The position numbers were made by a program, and so were the translations under genes. From contig CAVSMH010000009.1 of the NCBI GenBank assembly GCA_963728965.1, positions 92,097-156,096 on the forward strand: a DNA stretch of 64,000 nucleotides, read 5' to 3'. Under the pieces are notes generated by a model, which saw only the letters and a list, made by a program, of their open reading frames with translations, was not told the DNA's origin and searched no databases. Each line of letters begins with the position of its first letter. Within the stretch, counting starts at the first letter, position 1. The stretch is from DASQZT01 sp963728965 (lineage in GTDB: Bacteria; Acidobacteriota; Terriglobia; Bryobacterales; Bryobacteraceae). Below, piece by piece: positions 16,518-25,003 of this stretch.

Positions 16518-16924
16518 AACGACAGTACACCGATGAGCACGCGCGCGCGGGAGTCGCCGCCGCCCTTCCGGAAATCGAGACATGGCCCAACCAGTATCCG
16601 GACTACGAGATCGAAATCGTCACGCCCGAGTTCACTTCCGTTTGCCCCAAGACGGGGCTGCCGGATTCCGGAAAGCTGGTGCTGCGCTACGTGCCGGACG
16701 AGCGCTGCCTCGAGCTGAAGTCATATAAGTTGTACCTGCTCGCCTACCGCAACCTGGGCATCTTTCAGGAAAATGTGGTGAACCGGGTCCTGCGCGACGT
16801 GGTGAAGGCCGCCAAGCCGAAAATGGCCACCGTGATCGGCGATTTTTCTCCGCGCGGCGGACTGGGCACCGTCGTCACCGCCACCTGGAATCGGCCCGCA
16901 AAGGTGCGCCGTGGAAAGCGCTGA
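16514..16924 (+). CDS. queF: NADPH-dependent 7-cyano-7-deazaguanine reductase QueF
   Basis: 136 aa, the short unimodular form. Catalytic Cys lies in TSVCPKTGLPD near residue 44, which forms the thioimide with preQ0; the QueF motif ELKSYKLYLLAYRN followed by GIFQEN, and the C-terminal FSPRGG, are all present. The enzyme reduces the nitrile of preQ0 to preQ1 for queuosine in tRNA. Start ATG 16514 overlaps the preceding stop (ATGA), so it is translationally coupled to the TIGR00300 gene. Confidence 0.95.
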   Translation: MKRQYTDEHARAGVAAALPEIETWPNQYPDYEIEIVTPEFTSVCPKTGLPDSGKLVLRYVPDERCLELKSYKLYLLAYRNLGIFQENVVNRVLRDVVKAAKPKMATVIGDFSPRGGLGTVVTATWNRPAKVRRGKR

Positions 16925-18305
16925 ACTGATCGCCATCCTGCGCGAGGTCCGCGAACGGGTGCGCGCCCGCCATCCCCAGACGGCACCGGGGGCCTCGGAG
17001 ATCGTCCTCCCCGATCTTCTGCCCATGGTGCATGCGCGCGATGCGGCCATGGGAAAGGTCGCCGCCATCGGCACCGTCAATCCGCGGCCCGGCGGACTGG
17101 TCAACGCGGTCGTCCAGGGCTGGAAACGCTTCGTCGCCCGGGTGCTCGACTGGCATGTGCGGGAGCAGGTGGAATTCAACCGCAAAATTCTTGCGTGTGT
17201 GGATGCGGCCATCGAAGCCTTGAGCGATACCAATCGCACCCTCGCCGAAGTGGGCAGCCGCCTGACCGAACGCGACCGGCTGCGGGAAGAGTTGGGCGAG
17301 TTGAAGGACATCCGCAGCCACTGGGCGGACTGGCGGTTTGAGTGGGAGCACAAGCTGCAACAGAATGAGATCCAGTTTCTGCGCAGCGTGGCCGACCTGC
17401 AAGGCGCGTTCCAGCATCGCACCACCCTCATGGATGCCAACTACCGCGACAGCCTGCATGCGCAGCACACCGAATTCACCTCCGCCCTGGCGCACCATGC
17501 CGTGGATATTCAGCAGCGCATGTGGGCGGAGCTGGAGAAGGTCCGCGTTGAATACGAGCGGCTGATCCACTCCGAATTGCGCAGCATCCGCCAAAGGGCG
17601 GCGTTGACCCCTCGTTCGGCGTCACGGCCCGAAACAGAGCCGCCCGCCGCCGCCTCCGGGGCCCTTTCGATGCCTTTCGACTACGCCCGTTTTTCGGAGC
17701 GCTTCCGCGGCTCGGAGGAACATGTCAAGGCGGGGCAGAAGGTCTACCTTCCCCATTTCGCAGGCTGCCGCAGCGTGCTCGATATCGGCTGCGGACGCGG
17801 AGAATTCCTCGAGTTGATGCGTGATGCGGCGATCCCGGCGCGCGGCATCGATCTCTCCGCGGAGTCCATCGCCGCCTGCCGCCAGCAGGGTCTCGAAGCC
17901 GAAACCGCCGACCTGTTTCAGTACCTCTCCGACCAGCCGGAGGGCGCCTTCGATGGAATCTTCTGTGCCCAGGTGGTGGAGCATCTCCCGCCCGAGCGAT
18001 TGCCGGGAATGATCCGCCTGGCCGCCCGGTGCCTGTCCCGCAACGGCGTCATCGCTATCGAGACGCCGAATCCCGAGTGCCTGGCCATCTTCTCTACGCA
18101 CTTCTACCTCGACCCGACGCATACCCGTCCGGTGCCGCCAGCCCTGCTGGTTTTTTACCTGGAGGAGTTCGGGTTGGGGAGTATCGAAGTGAAACGGCTG
18201 GCGCCGGCGGTGGAGTCGATGGCGTCGCTGCGCTCGCTCCCGGGCGAGTTTCGCGACGCCTTCTTCGGCGCGCTAGATTACGCAGTGACGGGTCGCAAGC
18301 TCTAG
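16911..18305 (+). CDS. SAM methyltransferase with long N-terminal coiled coil
   Basis: 464 aa, GTG start overlapping queF by 14 bases. The first half is helical and highly charged (QVEFNRKILACVDAAIEALS, LTERDRLREELGELKDIRSH) and should form a long coiled coil. The second half is a class I methyltransferase: motif I SVLDIGCGRGEFLELM, acidic post-I ARGIDLSAESI, and EGAFDGIFCAQVVEHLPPERL. The layout resembles bacterial polysaccharide chain-terminating methyltransferases in which a coiled coil acts as a length ruler, but no polysaccharide genes are adjacent, so this is only a hypothesis. Its last 33 bases overlap the end of the convergent PDZ gene. Confidence 0.8.
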   Translation: MESAELIAILREVRERVRARHPQTAPGASEIVLPDLLPMVHARDAAMGKVAAIGTVNPRPGGLVNAVVQGWKRFVARVLDWHVREQVEFNRKILACVDAAIEALSDTNRTLAEVGSRLTERDRLREELGELKDIRSHWADWRFEWEHKLQQNEIQFLRSVADLQGAFQHRTTLMDANYRDSLHAQHTEFTSALAHHAVDIQQRMWAELEKVRVEYERLIHSELRSIRQRAALTPRSASRPETEPPAAASGALSMPFDYARFSERFRGSEEHVKAGQKVYLPHFAGCRSVLDIGCGRGEFLELMRDAAIPARGIDLSAESIAACRQQGLEAETADLFQYLSDQPEGAFDGIFCAQVVEHLPPERLPGMIRLAARCLSRNGVIAIETPNPECLAIFSTHFYLDPTHTRPVPPALLVFYLEEFGLGSIEVKRLAPAVESMASLRSLPGEFRDAFFGALDYAVTGRKL

Positions 18306-19214
18306 AACCAGCGGCGCACCGGAAACGTGGAGCCGGATCGGCCGGGCGGCGATGTCCAAGACGAACGGCCAGTCGCCCGAACCGAGGTAGAGGCCGGCCT
18401 TCACGCCTGGAATGGCGCCCGCTTCAATCGTCACCGTCAGCGGCATCTCGTGTTTGTTCCGCACCACCGTAATCGTCACCGTGTTCTTCGAGCGCGAGGC
18501 GCGCAGCGCGCTGGTGATCTCGCGGGTGCTGCTCACCTTGGTATCGTCCACCTTCACGATGACGTCGCCCGCCTTGATCCCGGCCTTCTCGGCCGCCGAG
18601 TTCTTCATGACCGATTTGACCAGTACGCCGTCCTTGACCCCTAGAAAGTCGGCGAATTGATCTTCCTGCCCGAGCGATTCGCCCTCGATGCCCAGCATGG
18701 GGCTGCGATACAGTTGCTGGAAGCGGGGAATTTCGATCGGCGGAATGGTGATTTCAGGGAAGCGCGGAATCTCCGGCATCACGAAGGTGCGACCCTCCAT
18801 CGTCATTCCCTTACGGGCTTCGACCGTAGGGGTAAGGGTCTGCGCCGTTCCATTCCGCATCACCACGACTTTGACCTGACGCCCGGCCGGCGTCTCCTGA
18901 ATCAGCCGGGTGAGCTGCATGAAGCCCTCCACCGCTTGGCCGTTATACTCCCAAACCACGTCGCCTTCCTTGAAGCCCGCCTTGGCGGCCGGGCTGTCGT
19001 CTACCACGTTGGTCACTTCCACGCCGCGCGCTTCTTTCAGGTTCAGGCTCTTGGCGCGATCCGCATCGACGACGTCTTTCCCGCCGATTCCCAGGTAGGA
19101 CGGGCCGGCCGTGATCGTCGCCACAGTCCGCGCCCGCGGCGTCTGCGCCGACGCAGGTCCCGCCAAGCTCAACGCCGTCAGAGCCGCCATACCTATCCAC
19201 AAACTCATTCTCAT
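18273..19214 (-). CDS. Periplasmic protein with two PDZ domains
   Basis: 313 aa with signal peptide MRMSLWIGMAALTALSLAGPASA. PDZ 1 (about 40-120) contains YLGIGGKDVVDADRAKSLNL and DDSPAAKAGFKEGDVVWEYNG; PDZ 2 (about 175-255) contains MLGIEGESLGQ and KNSAAEKAGIKAGDVIVKVDD. There is no protease domain, so it is a binding or scaffold protein rather than a DegP/HtrA enzyme. Last gene of the run ECF sigma, anti-sigma, DUF4097 protein, PDZ protein, all on the minus strand with gaps under 10 bases or overlaps, so it probably belongs to the same envelope regulon. Confidence 0.88.
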   Translation of the reverse strand: MRMSLWIGMAALTALSLAGPASAQTPRARTVATITAGPSYLGIGGKDVVDADRAKSLNLKEARGVEVTNVVDDSPAAKAGFKEGDVVWEYNGQAVEGFMQLTRLIQETPAGRQVKVVVMRNGTAQTLTPTVEARKGMTMEGRTFVMPEIPRFPEITIPPIEIPRFQQLYRSPMLGIEGESLGQEDQFADFLGVKDGVLVKSVMKNSAAEKAGIKAGDVIVKVDDTKVSSTREITSALRASRSKNTVTITVVRNKHEMPLTVTIEAGAIPGVKAGLYLGSGDWPFVLDIAARPIRLHVSGAPLVLELATRHCVI

Positions 19215-19223
19215 GGCTAACCT

Positions 19224-20432
19224 CTATCTTTGACGCTTGATTGAAATCGTTCCACCCGTGCCCAGGATCTGCACCAGCGGGCCGCCGCCGTTCACCGCAC
19301 CCTGCGCTACCACAAGTGGTCCCTGGCGGCGCACCTGGATCTCGCGAAAATCGGAAACAATGCGCCGTATGTCCGCGACGCTGAGCTGGGCCTGGATGTT
19401 CACACCCACGTTAGACGGGATCAGAATCGTGATGTCACCATTGCCGGTAGCGAGGTAGGAGTCCGAAAATTTTCCGGCCAGCAGGCTGGCCAGAATGCTG
19501 CCCATCGTCGTGGACACGCGCATCGGCCCCGCGATATTGCTGATGTGGATACCTCCGCCGCCCGACTCGCATCGCACCCCGGCAGCCGAGCCTACCTGGA
19601 CGTTGCCCGCCATGTTGCGTACCGTCACGATGCCGCCCGCCCTATCGACGACGATTTCGCCGCCGCCCGAGGTGGCAGTCACGGGCCCCCCCGCCGTGCC
19701 GATGTGAACGCCGCCGCCACCGGTCTCGGCGCGCACCGATCCGCCGGCCGTCGCCGCAAAGATATCGCCTCCACCCGTTTCCAAAATCGCTTCGCCGCGC
19801 ACCGTCTTGACCGTGATATCGCCGCCGCCAGTGGTGCAATGCAGCGACCCGCCAATCTCCCCCACGTGCACTTCACCGCCGCCGGTGATGAGGTTGGAAC
19901 TACCGGCGATGCGGTCGGCCGTCAACCCTCCCGCGCGCGTATCCACATCCAGGTTGCCATTGACCCCGATTGCCCGCACCGCGCCTTCCGAGGTCGAGAT
20001 TACAGCCGAGGCGAGCTGCGGCGCCCGCAACGTAACCGACGCCATCGCCGGACCGCCCGGCGCGGAGAGCACCGTCCACGGGCCCTGCGATTCCACCCGT
20101 ACCGCGTACTGCTGCAACCAGCGGCGGGCTTCGGCCTCCGTCCGTGCGCTGCGCACGTTCACGGTGAGCCGCACCGTGTAGCTCAGGTTGTTGGAGATGC
20201 CGCCTTCCAGGCTGACCGGTCCGTGAGCATTCACGCGGAGGCGCGCGGCCATCGGGGCGCTGCCGCGGATGATCCGAACCCACTGCCCGTTCTCCCGTGT
20301 CAACGGCTGGGAGATTCCCAACGGCACCAGCGCCAACACCACCGCCGTGATCCGGAGCGTCAGGCCCCGATTCCACTTCCCGGTAGCTGCGGCGCCCTCC
20401 CGCGGGCGATCAGAATGTGCCGATCGACGCAT
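19224..20432 (-). CDS. DUF4097-type secreted beta-helix protein
   Basis: 402 aa. A signal anchor lies near residues 25-42 (LTLRITAVVLALVPLGISQ). The core is a run of short repeats every 15-20 residues with GGGDI/GGGEV turns (ITGGGEVHVGEIGGSL, TTGGGDITVKTV, ETGGGDIFAATA), characteristic of DUF4097 adhesin-like right-handed beta solenoids. In many bacteria DUF4097 genes sit beside ECF sigma/anti-sigma pairs, as here. Its start overlaps the anti-sigma gene by 23 bases. Role unknown; an extracytoplasmic structural or sensing function is likely. Confidence 0.85.
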   Translation of the reverse strand: MRRSAHSDRPREGAAATGKWNRGLTLRITAVVLALVPLGISQPLTRENGQWVRIIRGSAPMAARLRVNAHGPVSLEGGISNNLSYTVRLTVNVRSARTEAEARRWLQQYAVRVESQGPWTVLSAPGGPAMASVTLRAPQLASAVISTSEGAVRAIGVNGNLDVDTRAGGLTADRIAGSSNLITGGGEVHVGEIGGSLHCTTGGGDITVKTVRGEAILETGGGDIFAATAGGSVRAETGGGGVHIGTAGGPVTATSGGGEIVVDRAGGIVTVRNMAGNVQVGSAAGVRCESGGGGIHISNIAGPMRVSTTMGSILASLLAGKFSDSYLATGNGDITILIPSNVGVNIQAQLSVADIRRIVSDFREIQVRRQGPLVVAQGAVNGGGPLVQILGTGGTISIKRQR

Positions 20433-21336
20433 TCATGTCCTTCAACGCCTTCTCGACCTTCAGGCGGACGTAGTTGTTATCTTCCTTCTGCACGACATCC
20501 TGGAACACCCCGATCGTGTCGCGGTTACGGCTTCCCACCAGCAGATCGACCGCCTGCATGCGCACCGCCGGATTGTCGTCTGCGAGCAGCACTCGTGCCA
20601 GCGTCTTACGCACATCGCCGTCGCCGGTCAACGGGCGCAAACCGTCCAGCGCTCTCAACCGCACTCCGGCATTGGAGTCGTGCACCAGGGCATTCAGCAG
20701 AATGTCGCGCACTTCGCTGCTCCCAGCACGATCTTTTAACAGCCCGACCGACTCCACACGCACCGCCGGGTTGTCTTCCCGCGCCGCGGCCAGGAGCAGT
20801 TTCTGAATGTTGGGATTGTCGGGGTTGCCGGAGACCGTCCGCCGCCGTGTCTCGTCGAAAGCAATCTGCACGTTGCCCGAGCTGTCGGGTTGGATCGACC
20901 GGACGGTGGCGAAGACGTCGTCGGAAGGTGAGCCCGCCGTTGGGGTAGACGGGCTGGTGCTAACCAGCCGCGCCGAAAAGAAGCCCACGGCGATCAACGC
21001 CAGTGCGCCGATCGGACTGCGCAGGCGGGTCAGACCCGTGAAGGTTGCAGCCATGGCCTCCAGGAACAGTGTCCACGGTCCCTTCGCCGTCGGTGCCACC
21101 CGCGGAGCCCCACCCTTGATGGCGGCCAGCAGGTCCGCACGGCAATCCTCCAGCAGCATCGCCGGAACTTCCGCCTGCCGCCGGTCCAGCCCCGCCGCCA
21201 ACGCCCGTTGCCGCTCCATCTCGCCGCTGCATCCCGAGCACTCGTGGAGGTGCTGTTCCACGCGGTCTTCTTCGTCCGGGTTTAACTCGCCGTAGAAATA
21301 AAGCGGTAACAGTTTCGAAACCGAATCGCAAGTCAT
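20410..21336 (-). CDS. Anti-sigma factor: zf-HC2 domain, one TM, HEAT repeats
   Basis: 308 aa from ATG 21334-21336. The N-terminal zinc-binding anti-sigma domain has HLHECSGCSGEM with the H-x3-C-x2-C signature. One membrane helix lies near residue 107-122 (GALALIAVGFFSARL). The periplasmic part has tandem HEAT-like repeats (NPAVRVESVGLLKDR, NAGVRLRALDGLRPL, NPAVRMQAVDLL, NYVRLKVEKAL). The protein should sequester the upstream ECF sigma factor at the membrane and sense an envelope signal through the repeats. Start overlaps the sigma stop as ATGA, consistent with stoichiometric co-translation. Confidence 0.88.
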   Translation of the reverse strand: MTCDSVSKLLPLYFYGELNPDEEDRVEQHLHECSGCSGEMERQRALAAGLDRRQAEVPAMLLEDCRADLLAAIKGGAPRVAPTAKGPWTLFLEAMAATFTGLTRLRSPIGALALIAVGFFSARLVSTSPSTPTAGSPSDDVFATVRSIQPDSSGNVQIAFDETRRRTVSGNPDNPNIQKLLLAAAREDNPAVRVESVGLLKDRAGSSEVRDILLNALVHDSNAGVRLRALDGLRPLTGDGDVRKTLARVLLADDNPAVRMQAVDLLVGSRNRDTIGVFQDVVQKEDNNYVRLKVEKALKDMNASIGTF

Positions 21337-21950
21337 ACAAAATCCCCCAACACCGAACGCATCTTTTGTGTCGCCCGGAACAGGCAATTTTTCGCGGCCT
21401 CTTCGGTGGTGCCTAACATCTCGCCGATGTTTCTCAAACGCAATCCCTGGTAGTGCCTCAACTCGAATACCATCCGCTCCCGCGGCGTCAAATCCTGCAG
21501 CGCTTCTTCAATCTTGTCTTTCAACTGCCGGTTCCACATGCTGCGCTCCGGGTCGGATTGCGCAGCCTCTTCTTCGAAGGCTTCCATTCGGTCAATGGGT
21601 CCATCGGTGGTCTCCACGACCGCGGATTCCTCTTTTCGCACCTTGCGTTTCCGCAGTTGATCCAGGCAGATATTGGTAACGATGCGGTAGAGCCAGGTAT
21701 GAAAACTACAGTCGAACCGGAACGCGTGGAGGTTACGATACACCCGCAGGAAAGCCTCCTGATAGACATCCCTGGCGTCCTCTGGCGACCGCAGCAGGTT
21801 CATCGCAAGCCGAAGTACACTTTGGTCGTACGCGCGGACCAATTGCTCAAATGCATCCTGGTCACCGCGCTGCGCCGCCCGAATTAGGGAATCTACCTGT
21901 GGGCTCAATCGGGCGCCTGCCGCTCCGGCTGCACTATGCGCATACGCCAC
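21333..21950 (-). CDS. ECF-type RNA polymerase sigma factor
   Basis: 205 aa. Region 2 is visible as DAFEQLVRAYDQSVLRLA, PEDARDVYQEAFLRVYRNL and FHTWLYRIVTNICLDQLRKRK; region 4 as LTPRERMVFELRHYQGLRLRNIG and the recognition helix TTEEAAKNCLFRATQKM. It redirects RNA polymerase to extracytoplasmic-stress promoters. First gene of the sigma, anti-sigma, DUF4097, PDZ run and therefore probably autoregulated. The subgroup cannot be fixed by eye. Confidence 0.93.
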   Translation of the reverse strand: MAYAHSAAGAAGARLSPQVDSLIRAAQRGDQDAFEQLVRAYDQSVLRLAMNLLRSPEDARDVYQEAFLRVYRNLHAFRFDCSFHTWLYRIVTNICLDQLRKRKVRKEESAVVETTDGPIDRMEAFEEEAAQSDPERSMWNRQLKDKIEEALQDLTPRERMVFELRHYQGLRLRNIGEMLGTTEEAAKNCLFRATQKMRSVLGDFV

Positions 21951-22059
21951 GTTAGTTTAGCGCCTACCGTCTCCCAATCTATCTACCTGTGAAATTGGAC
22001 GCGGCTGTGGCCGAATTGTCACGCAGAGATGTCCGGAGTTGAGACGAGTGTCAATCCGG

Positions 22060-22088
22060 TTGACAATTGGAACACCGGGGGGTATTCA
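22060..22088 (+). promoter_or_regulatory. Sigma-70-like promoter TTGACA-N17-TATTCA
   Basis: A perfect -35 TTGACA (22060-22065), a 17-base spacer and TATTCA (22083-22088). It would drive the secreted repeat protein at 22210 with a leader of about 115 nt. Confidence 0.5.
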
Positions 22089-22209
22089 CCAACCCGCCAA
22101 AAATCCCACAGCTTCCCCTAAACGGGGGGGCAGCCGAGCGGCTGCTGATTCCTACATCATTATTACCAGCTACGCAATTTCGCGAATCCGGTTCCACAGG
22201 AGTGTTTCA

Positions 22210-24231
22210 ATGTCAGCGTTCCGCGTTTGTGCTGCGGCCCTCTTCGGCCTTTGCCCGGTTCTCGCTCAGGTCCCCACGATCGGGGGGTGCCCGGCCTTCC
22301 CTGCCAACAACATCTGGAATACCCCGGTGGATCGCCTCCCGGTAGCCGCCCGCACGGCGGACTATATCAACAGCATCACCCGCACGGGTACGCTCCGATG
22401 GGACGCCGTGATCCCCATCAACATCGTCCCAGGCAGCCAGCCGAAAGTGCCCATTAACCTTTCCTATGATGGGGAAAGCGACCCCGGACCGTACCCCTTC
22501 CCGCCCGACGCGCAGTTCGAACCGGGAGACAGACACGTCATCGTGGTGGACAAAGACAACTGCGTGCTTTACGAGACCTACAACTCGGTATTGCAGGCGA
22601 ACGGCAGTTGGAACGCGGAGAGCTCCGCCAAATGGAGTCTGTTGTCCAATGCACTACGGCCAGCCTCGTGGACTTCGGCGGATGCGGCAGGATTGCCGAT
22701 TGCGGCGGGTCTGGTGCGGTACGAGGAGGTGCTGTCGGGCCAGATCAATCACGCCATCCGCTTTACCGCGCCGCGTACCCAGCGGCTGTACGTCTGGCCC
22801 GCGCGACACTACGCTTCCCTGGACACGTCGGCGCTGCTGCCGCCCATGGGGCAGCGCTTCCGCCTGAAAGCCGCATTCGACGTGTCCAGTTTCCCGGCAC
22901 ACGTCCAGGTCATTCTCCGCGCCATGAAAAAATACGGCATCATGTTGGCCGACAATGGCTTACCGTGGGAGATGCAGCTTGCGGCCGACCCCCGCTGGGA
23001 CGAAAACGAGCTGGTCGCGCTGCGCTCGGTGGCGGGTTCGAACCTGGAAGCCGTGGATGTGACCAGCCTTATAGTCGGCGCCGACTCGGGCCAGGCGGTC
23101 CAATCCACTTCCCAGCTTGCCGCGCCTCTCCCCGGCAGCGCCCTTCCCGGTGCGGCTGCCACCCTCTCGTGGCCCGCCGCCGTCGGCGCGGACTACTACT
23201 GGCTCGATATCGGCACGGCTCCCGACCAGGACAACGTGTTCGCCGGTCAGACCGCGGCTACCTCGGCCGCGGTGAACGGCCTGCCGTGCGACGGCCGGAC
23301 GCTTTATGCGCAACTCAGCACCCATCTGGCGGTCGGCGGATGGCAGCCTCCGCAGCGCTCCAGCTATAAGGCGGCGTCGGCCTGCGCGGCCGGCGCCCAG
23401 ATGACCTCGCCGGCGGCCGGCAGCGTGCTCGCGGGCACGACCCAGACTTTCGCCTGGACCCCCGCGGCCGGCGCGGACAGCTACAAACTCGATCTCGGCA
23501 GCAGCGCGGGGGCGGGCGATCTGGCATCCATTCAGACGGCCGCCACTTCTCAAACCGTGAGCGGCCTCCCCTGCGACGGCCGGACGATCTACCTGCGGCT
23601 TTCGACGCACCAGCCCGCCGGCTGGCAGGCTCCGCAGCAGTTGACCTATGTGGCGGCCTCCAACTGTTCCGCCACCGCCGCGATCACATCCCCGCCTCCC
23701 GGAGCGACGCTCGCCTGCGCCAACGTGACCTTCACCTGGTCCGCCGTTCCCGGCGCGGACAGCTACTGGCTGGATCTTGGCAGCGCCGCGGGACAGGGTG
23801 ACATCTCCGCCAGCCAGACGCCCGGCACCTCGCGCATGGTGAGCAGTTTGCCTTGCGACGGCCGGACCGTGTACGCCCAATTGCAGACTCACCTGAACGG
23901 CGTCTGGCAAACGGCACGACGCTATACCTACGTCGCCGGCGGTGCCGCCTCTTCGCCTGCGGCGCCGATCAGTCCGGCGCCGGGCTCGAAACTCCCGGGG
24001 AGCATGGTGACTTTCTCGTGGACCGCGCCGCCGGGCGCAACGAGTTTCTGGCTCGACGTGGGAACAGTGCCGGGGCAGGCCAACATCTTCACGGCTATGG
24101 TTGGCGGAGACCTGTCGCGTACCGTCAGTGGCATCCCCACCAATGGCGCACCCGTCTACGTACAGCTTTGGAGCCTGATCAATCTCAAGTGGACGCCGGC
24201 CCGCTACACCTATACGGCGGCGTCGCACTAA
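22210..24231 (+). CDS. Secreted protein: conserved N-terminal domain plus four Fn3-like repeats
   Basis: 673 aa from ATG 22210, chosen because AGGAG precedes it and a signal peptide (MSAFRVCAAALFGLCPVLA) starts there. Residues about 25-290 form one conserved domain with PANNIWNTPVDRLPV, GDRHVIVVDKDNCVLYETYN, SADAAGLPIAAGLVRYEEV and KKYGIMLADNGLPW; I recognise this as a recurrent bacterial secreted domain but cannot name a function. Four C-terminal repeats of about 90 residues share the pattern P-x-x-G-S-x-L-x-G, TFSW, YWLDLG and LPCDGRTxYxQL, fibronectin-III-like beta sandwiches that probably bind carbohydrate or protein. The gene stands alone. Confidence 0.82.
   Translation: MSAFRVCAAALFGLCPVLAQVPTIGGCPAFPANNIWNTPVDRLPVAARTADYINSITRTGTLRWDAVIPINIVPGSQPKVPINLSYDGESDPGPYPFPPDAQFEPGDRHVIVVDKDNCVLYETYNSVLQANGSWNAESSAKWSLLSNALRPASWTSADAAGLPIAAGLVRYEEVLSGQINHAIRFTAPRTQRLYVWPARHYASLDTSALLPPMGQRFRLKAAFDVSSFPAHVQVILRAMKKYGIMLADNGLPWEMQLAADPRWDENELVALRSVAGSNLEAVDVTSLIVGADSGQAVQSTSQLAAPLPGSALPGAAATLSWPAAVGADYYWLDIGTAPDQDNVFAGQTAATSAAVNGLPCDGRTLYAQLSTHLAVGGWQPPQRSSYKAASACAAGAQMTSPAAGSVLAGTTQTFAWTPAAGADSYKLDLGSSAGAGDLASIQTAATSQTVSGLPCDGRTIYLRLSTHQPAGWQAPQQLTYVAASNCSATAAITSPPPGATLACANVTFTWSAVPGADSYWLDLGSAAGQGDISASQTPGTSRMVSSLPCDGRTVYAQLQTHLNGVWQTARRYTYVAGGAASSPAAPISPAPGSKLPGSMVTFSWTAPPGATSFWLDVGTVPGQANIFTAMVGGDLSRTVSGIPTNGAPVYVQLWSLINLKWTPARYTYTAASH
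23125..24228 (+). repeat. Four tandem coding repeats of about 270-280 bases
   Basis: Units begin near 23125, 23398, 23683 and 23956. Each encodes the GS-x-L start, a YWLDLG strand and an LPCDGRT turn; unit 4 lacks the cysteine-containing turn (IPTNGAP instead of LPCDGRT). Confidence 0.75.
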
Positions 24232-24512
24232 CCTCCGCAACCCATCCAGCAGGCTGATCGCGGTCGAGTTCACTCCGATCCCAGCGTCAGGCGCAACCTG
24301 GCGGCGATCGCCTGTCCGGGGTTTCGCCACATCTGGCACTAGTCATTGGACTGCCTCCCGCCCATGAACCCGGCGGTTCACCCCCCGACCCCTCCGGTTC
24401 GCCGCGTCCTGCCCTCGCCTTATCTCTCAACCATTTAGCCTTGGCCCCCAACCTGCCTCCTCCCTGTCCATCGAGAGCGCCCACCGCGACTCGAAAATCG
24501 GAGGATCTGAAA

Positions 24513-24932
24513 ATGACAATCGTGACAAAATCCATCCTGCTGGCAACCACCGCGCTGATCTTGGCCGGCATCGCTTCCGCCCAATCGCTTCATGCCGATA
24601 TCCCGTTCGCGTTCCGCGCCAGCGGCAAGCTCATGCAGCCGGGAGCCTACACCATCACCGTGCTCAACTCCAACAGCATCGAGGTGTACCGCCTGCTGAA
24701 CACCGAACAGCGGGAATCCGTCGCCGTCCTCGGCCTCGTCCCGCACGATGCCGACAGGCAATGGCGCGACGATGGGAAACCCCGCCTCACCTTCCAATGC
24801 GGCGACCGCAACTGCGTTCTCGCCGAATTCTGGACCGGCGTTTCCGGCCACCCGTCCTATCGCTTCCACGTCCCGAAGGCGCCCGCCGAAGCCCTGCACA
24901 TAGCGGTGGTCACCGCCCGCCCCATGCCGTAA
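24513..24932 (+). CDS. Small secreted protein, unknown function
   Basis: 139 aa. Start ATG 24513 follows a strong GGAGGA at nine bases and opens a signal peptide (MTIVTKSILLATTALILAGIASA). The mature part begins with LHADIPFAFRASGKLMQPGAYTI, then repeated short strands (ITVLNSNSIEVYRLL) and the pair CGDRNCVLAEFW. The pattern of a beta domain opening with ADIPFAF and PAGxYxI is one I associate with widespread acidobacterial periplasmic proteins of unknown role. Stands alone before the convergent mqnC. Confidence 0.78.
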   Translation: MTIVTKSILLATTALILAGIASAQSLHADIPFAFRASGKLMQPGAYTITVLNSNSIEVYRLLNTEQRESVAVLGLVPHDADRQWRDDGKPRLTFQCGDRNCVLAEFWTGVSGHPSYRFHVPKAPAEALHIAVVTARPMP

Positions 24933-25003
24933 AAACGGGTTCGCCAAGAAACAGCGCCGCGGGCGTTCACTTCACCCGCGGCGCCTCTTTCCTGCTCTCG
25001 TCC

